Shown here: one piece after another, positions 34,629-34,735 of the stretch | How the letters are laid out: the number at the start of each line of letters is the position of its first letter | Position numbering within the stretch: the first letter of the stretch is position 1 | DNA from: Frankiaceae bacterium | Lineage (GTDB): Bacteria > Actinomycetota > Actinomycetes > Frankiales > Frankiaceae | Length of the DNA: 34,735 nucleotides | NCBI GenBank assembly: GCA_017882765.1 | Contig: JADGOW010000004.1 | Location: forward strand, 1-34,735 | Direction of reading: 5' to 3' | Notes under the pieces: generated by a model | What the model was told of the DNA's origin: nothing | Seen by the model: only the letters and a program-made list of their open reading frames with translations | The model's database searches: none | Translations under genes and position numbers: made by a program

Positions 34629-34735
34629 CCCGACCGGCCGCCCCACCGACCGGCCGCCCCACCGACCGGCCGCCCCACCGACCGGCCGCCCCACCGACCG
34701 GCCGCCCCACCGACCGGCCGCCCCACCGACCGGCC
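34629..34735. repeat. 16-nt tandem array (CCGACCGGCCGCCCCA), at least 6.7 copies, running off window end
   Basis: Exact 16-nt periodicity from 34629 to 34735. Confidence 0.97.

Noticed and set aside
34358-34726. Minus-strand repetitive ORF GRPVGGAAGRWGGRS... overlapping bldD 3' end
   Set aside because: Translation of the 16-nt DNA repeat and antisense of bldD; no start/SD or conserved sequence support.
34629-34735. CRISPR array
   Set aside because: Units are directly adjacent with no unique spacers; it is a simple tandem array.

Overview
This is a high-GC actinobacterial chromosomal window. It is almost entirely a co-oriented (minus-strand) run of conserved housekeeping genes. Only bldD, at the right edge, lies on the plus strand. 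Left to right: pheT(partial)-pheS-PAS histidine kinase-trmH/spoU methylase-rplT-rpmI-infC | YdcZ/DMT-type transporter-hisG-ribH-ribBA-ribE-ribD-(FMN riboswitch)-rpe-rsmB-fmt-def-priA-metK-coaBC-rpoZ-gmk-mihF | pyrF-pyrD-pyrK-carB-carA-PH-like membrane protein-pyrC-pyrB-pyrR | bldD(+). I see no mobile element, CRISPR array, tRNA/rRNA gene or defence island, and no clearly new multi-gene system. The interesting signals are regulatory and small-scale: an FMN riboswitch followed by an 11-bp stem that sequesters the ribD SD; a PyrR-type leader hairpin that pairs with the pyrR SD; non-canonical starts (AUC for infC, probable CUG for priA, UUG for pyrR); a Bacillus-like pyr operon (pyrK/PyrDB/type-1 PyrF) in an actinobacterial context; absence of hisE at the rib-his junction; a 22-codon TTA-containing smORF upstream of bldD; and an unusual density of short tandem duplications, including one that contains the pyrF stop codon and a 16-nt array after bldD. 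Gene identities rest on recognition of protein motifs and gene order. No database search was run.
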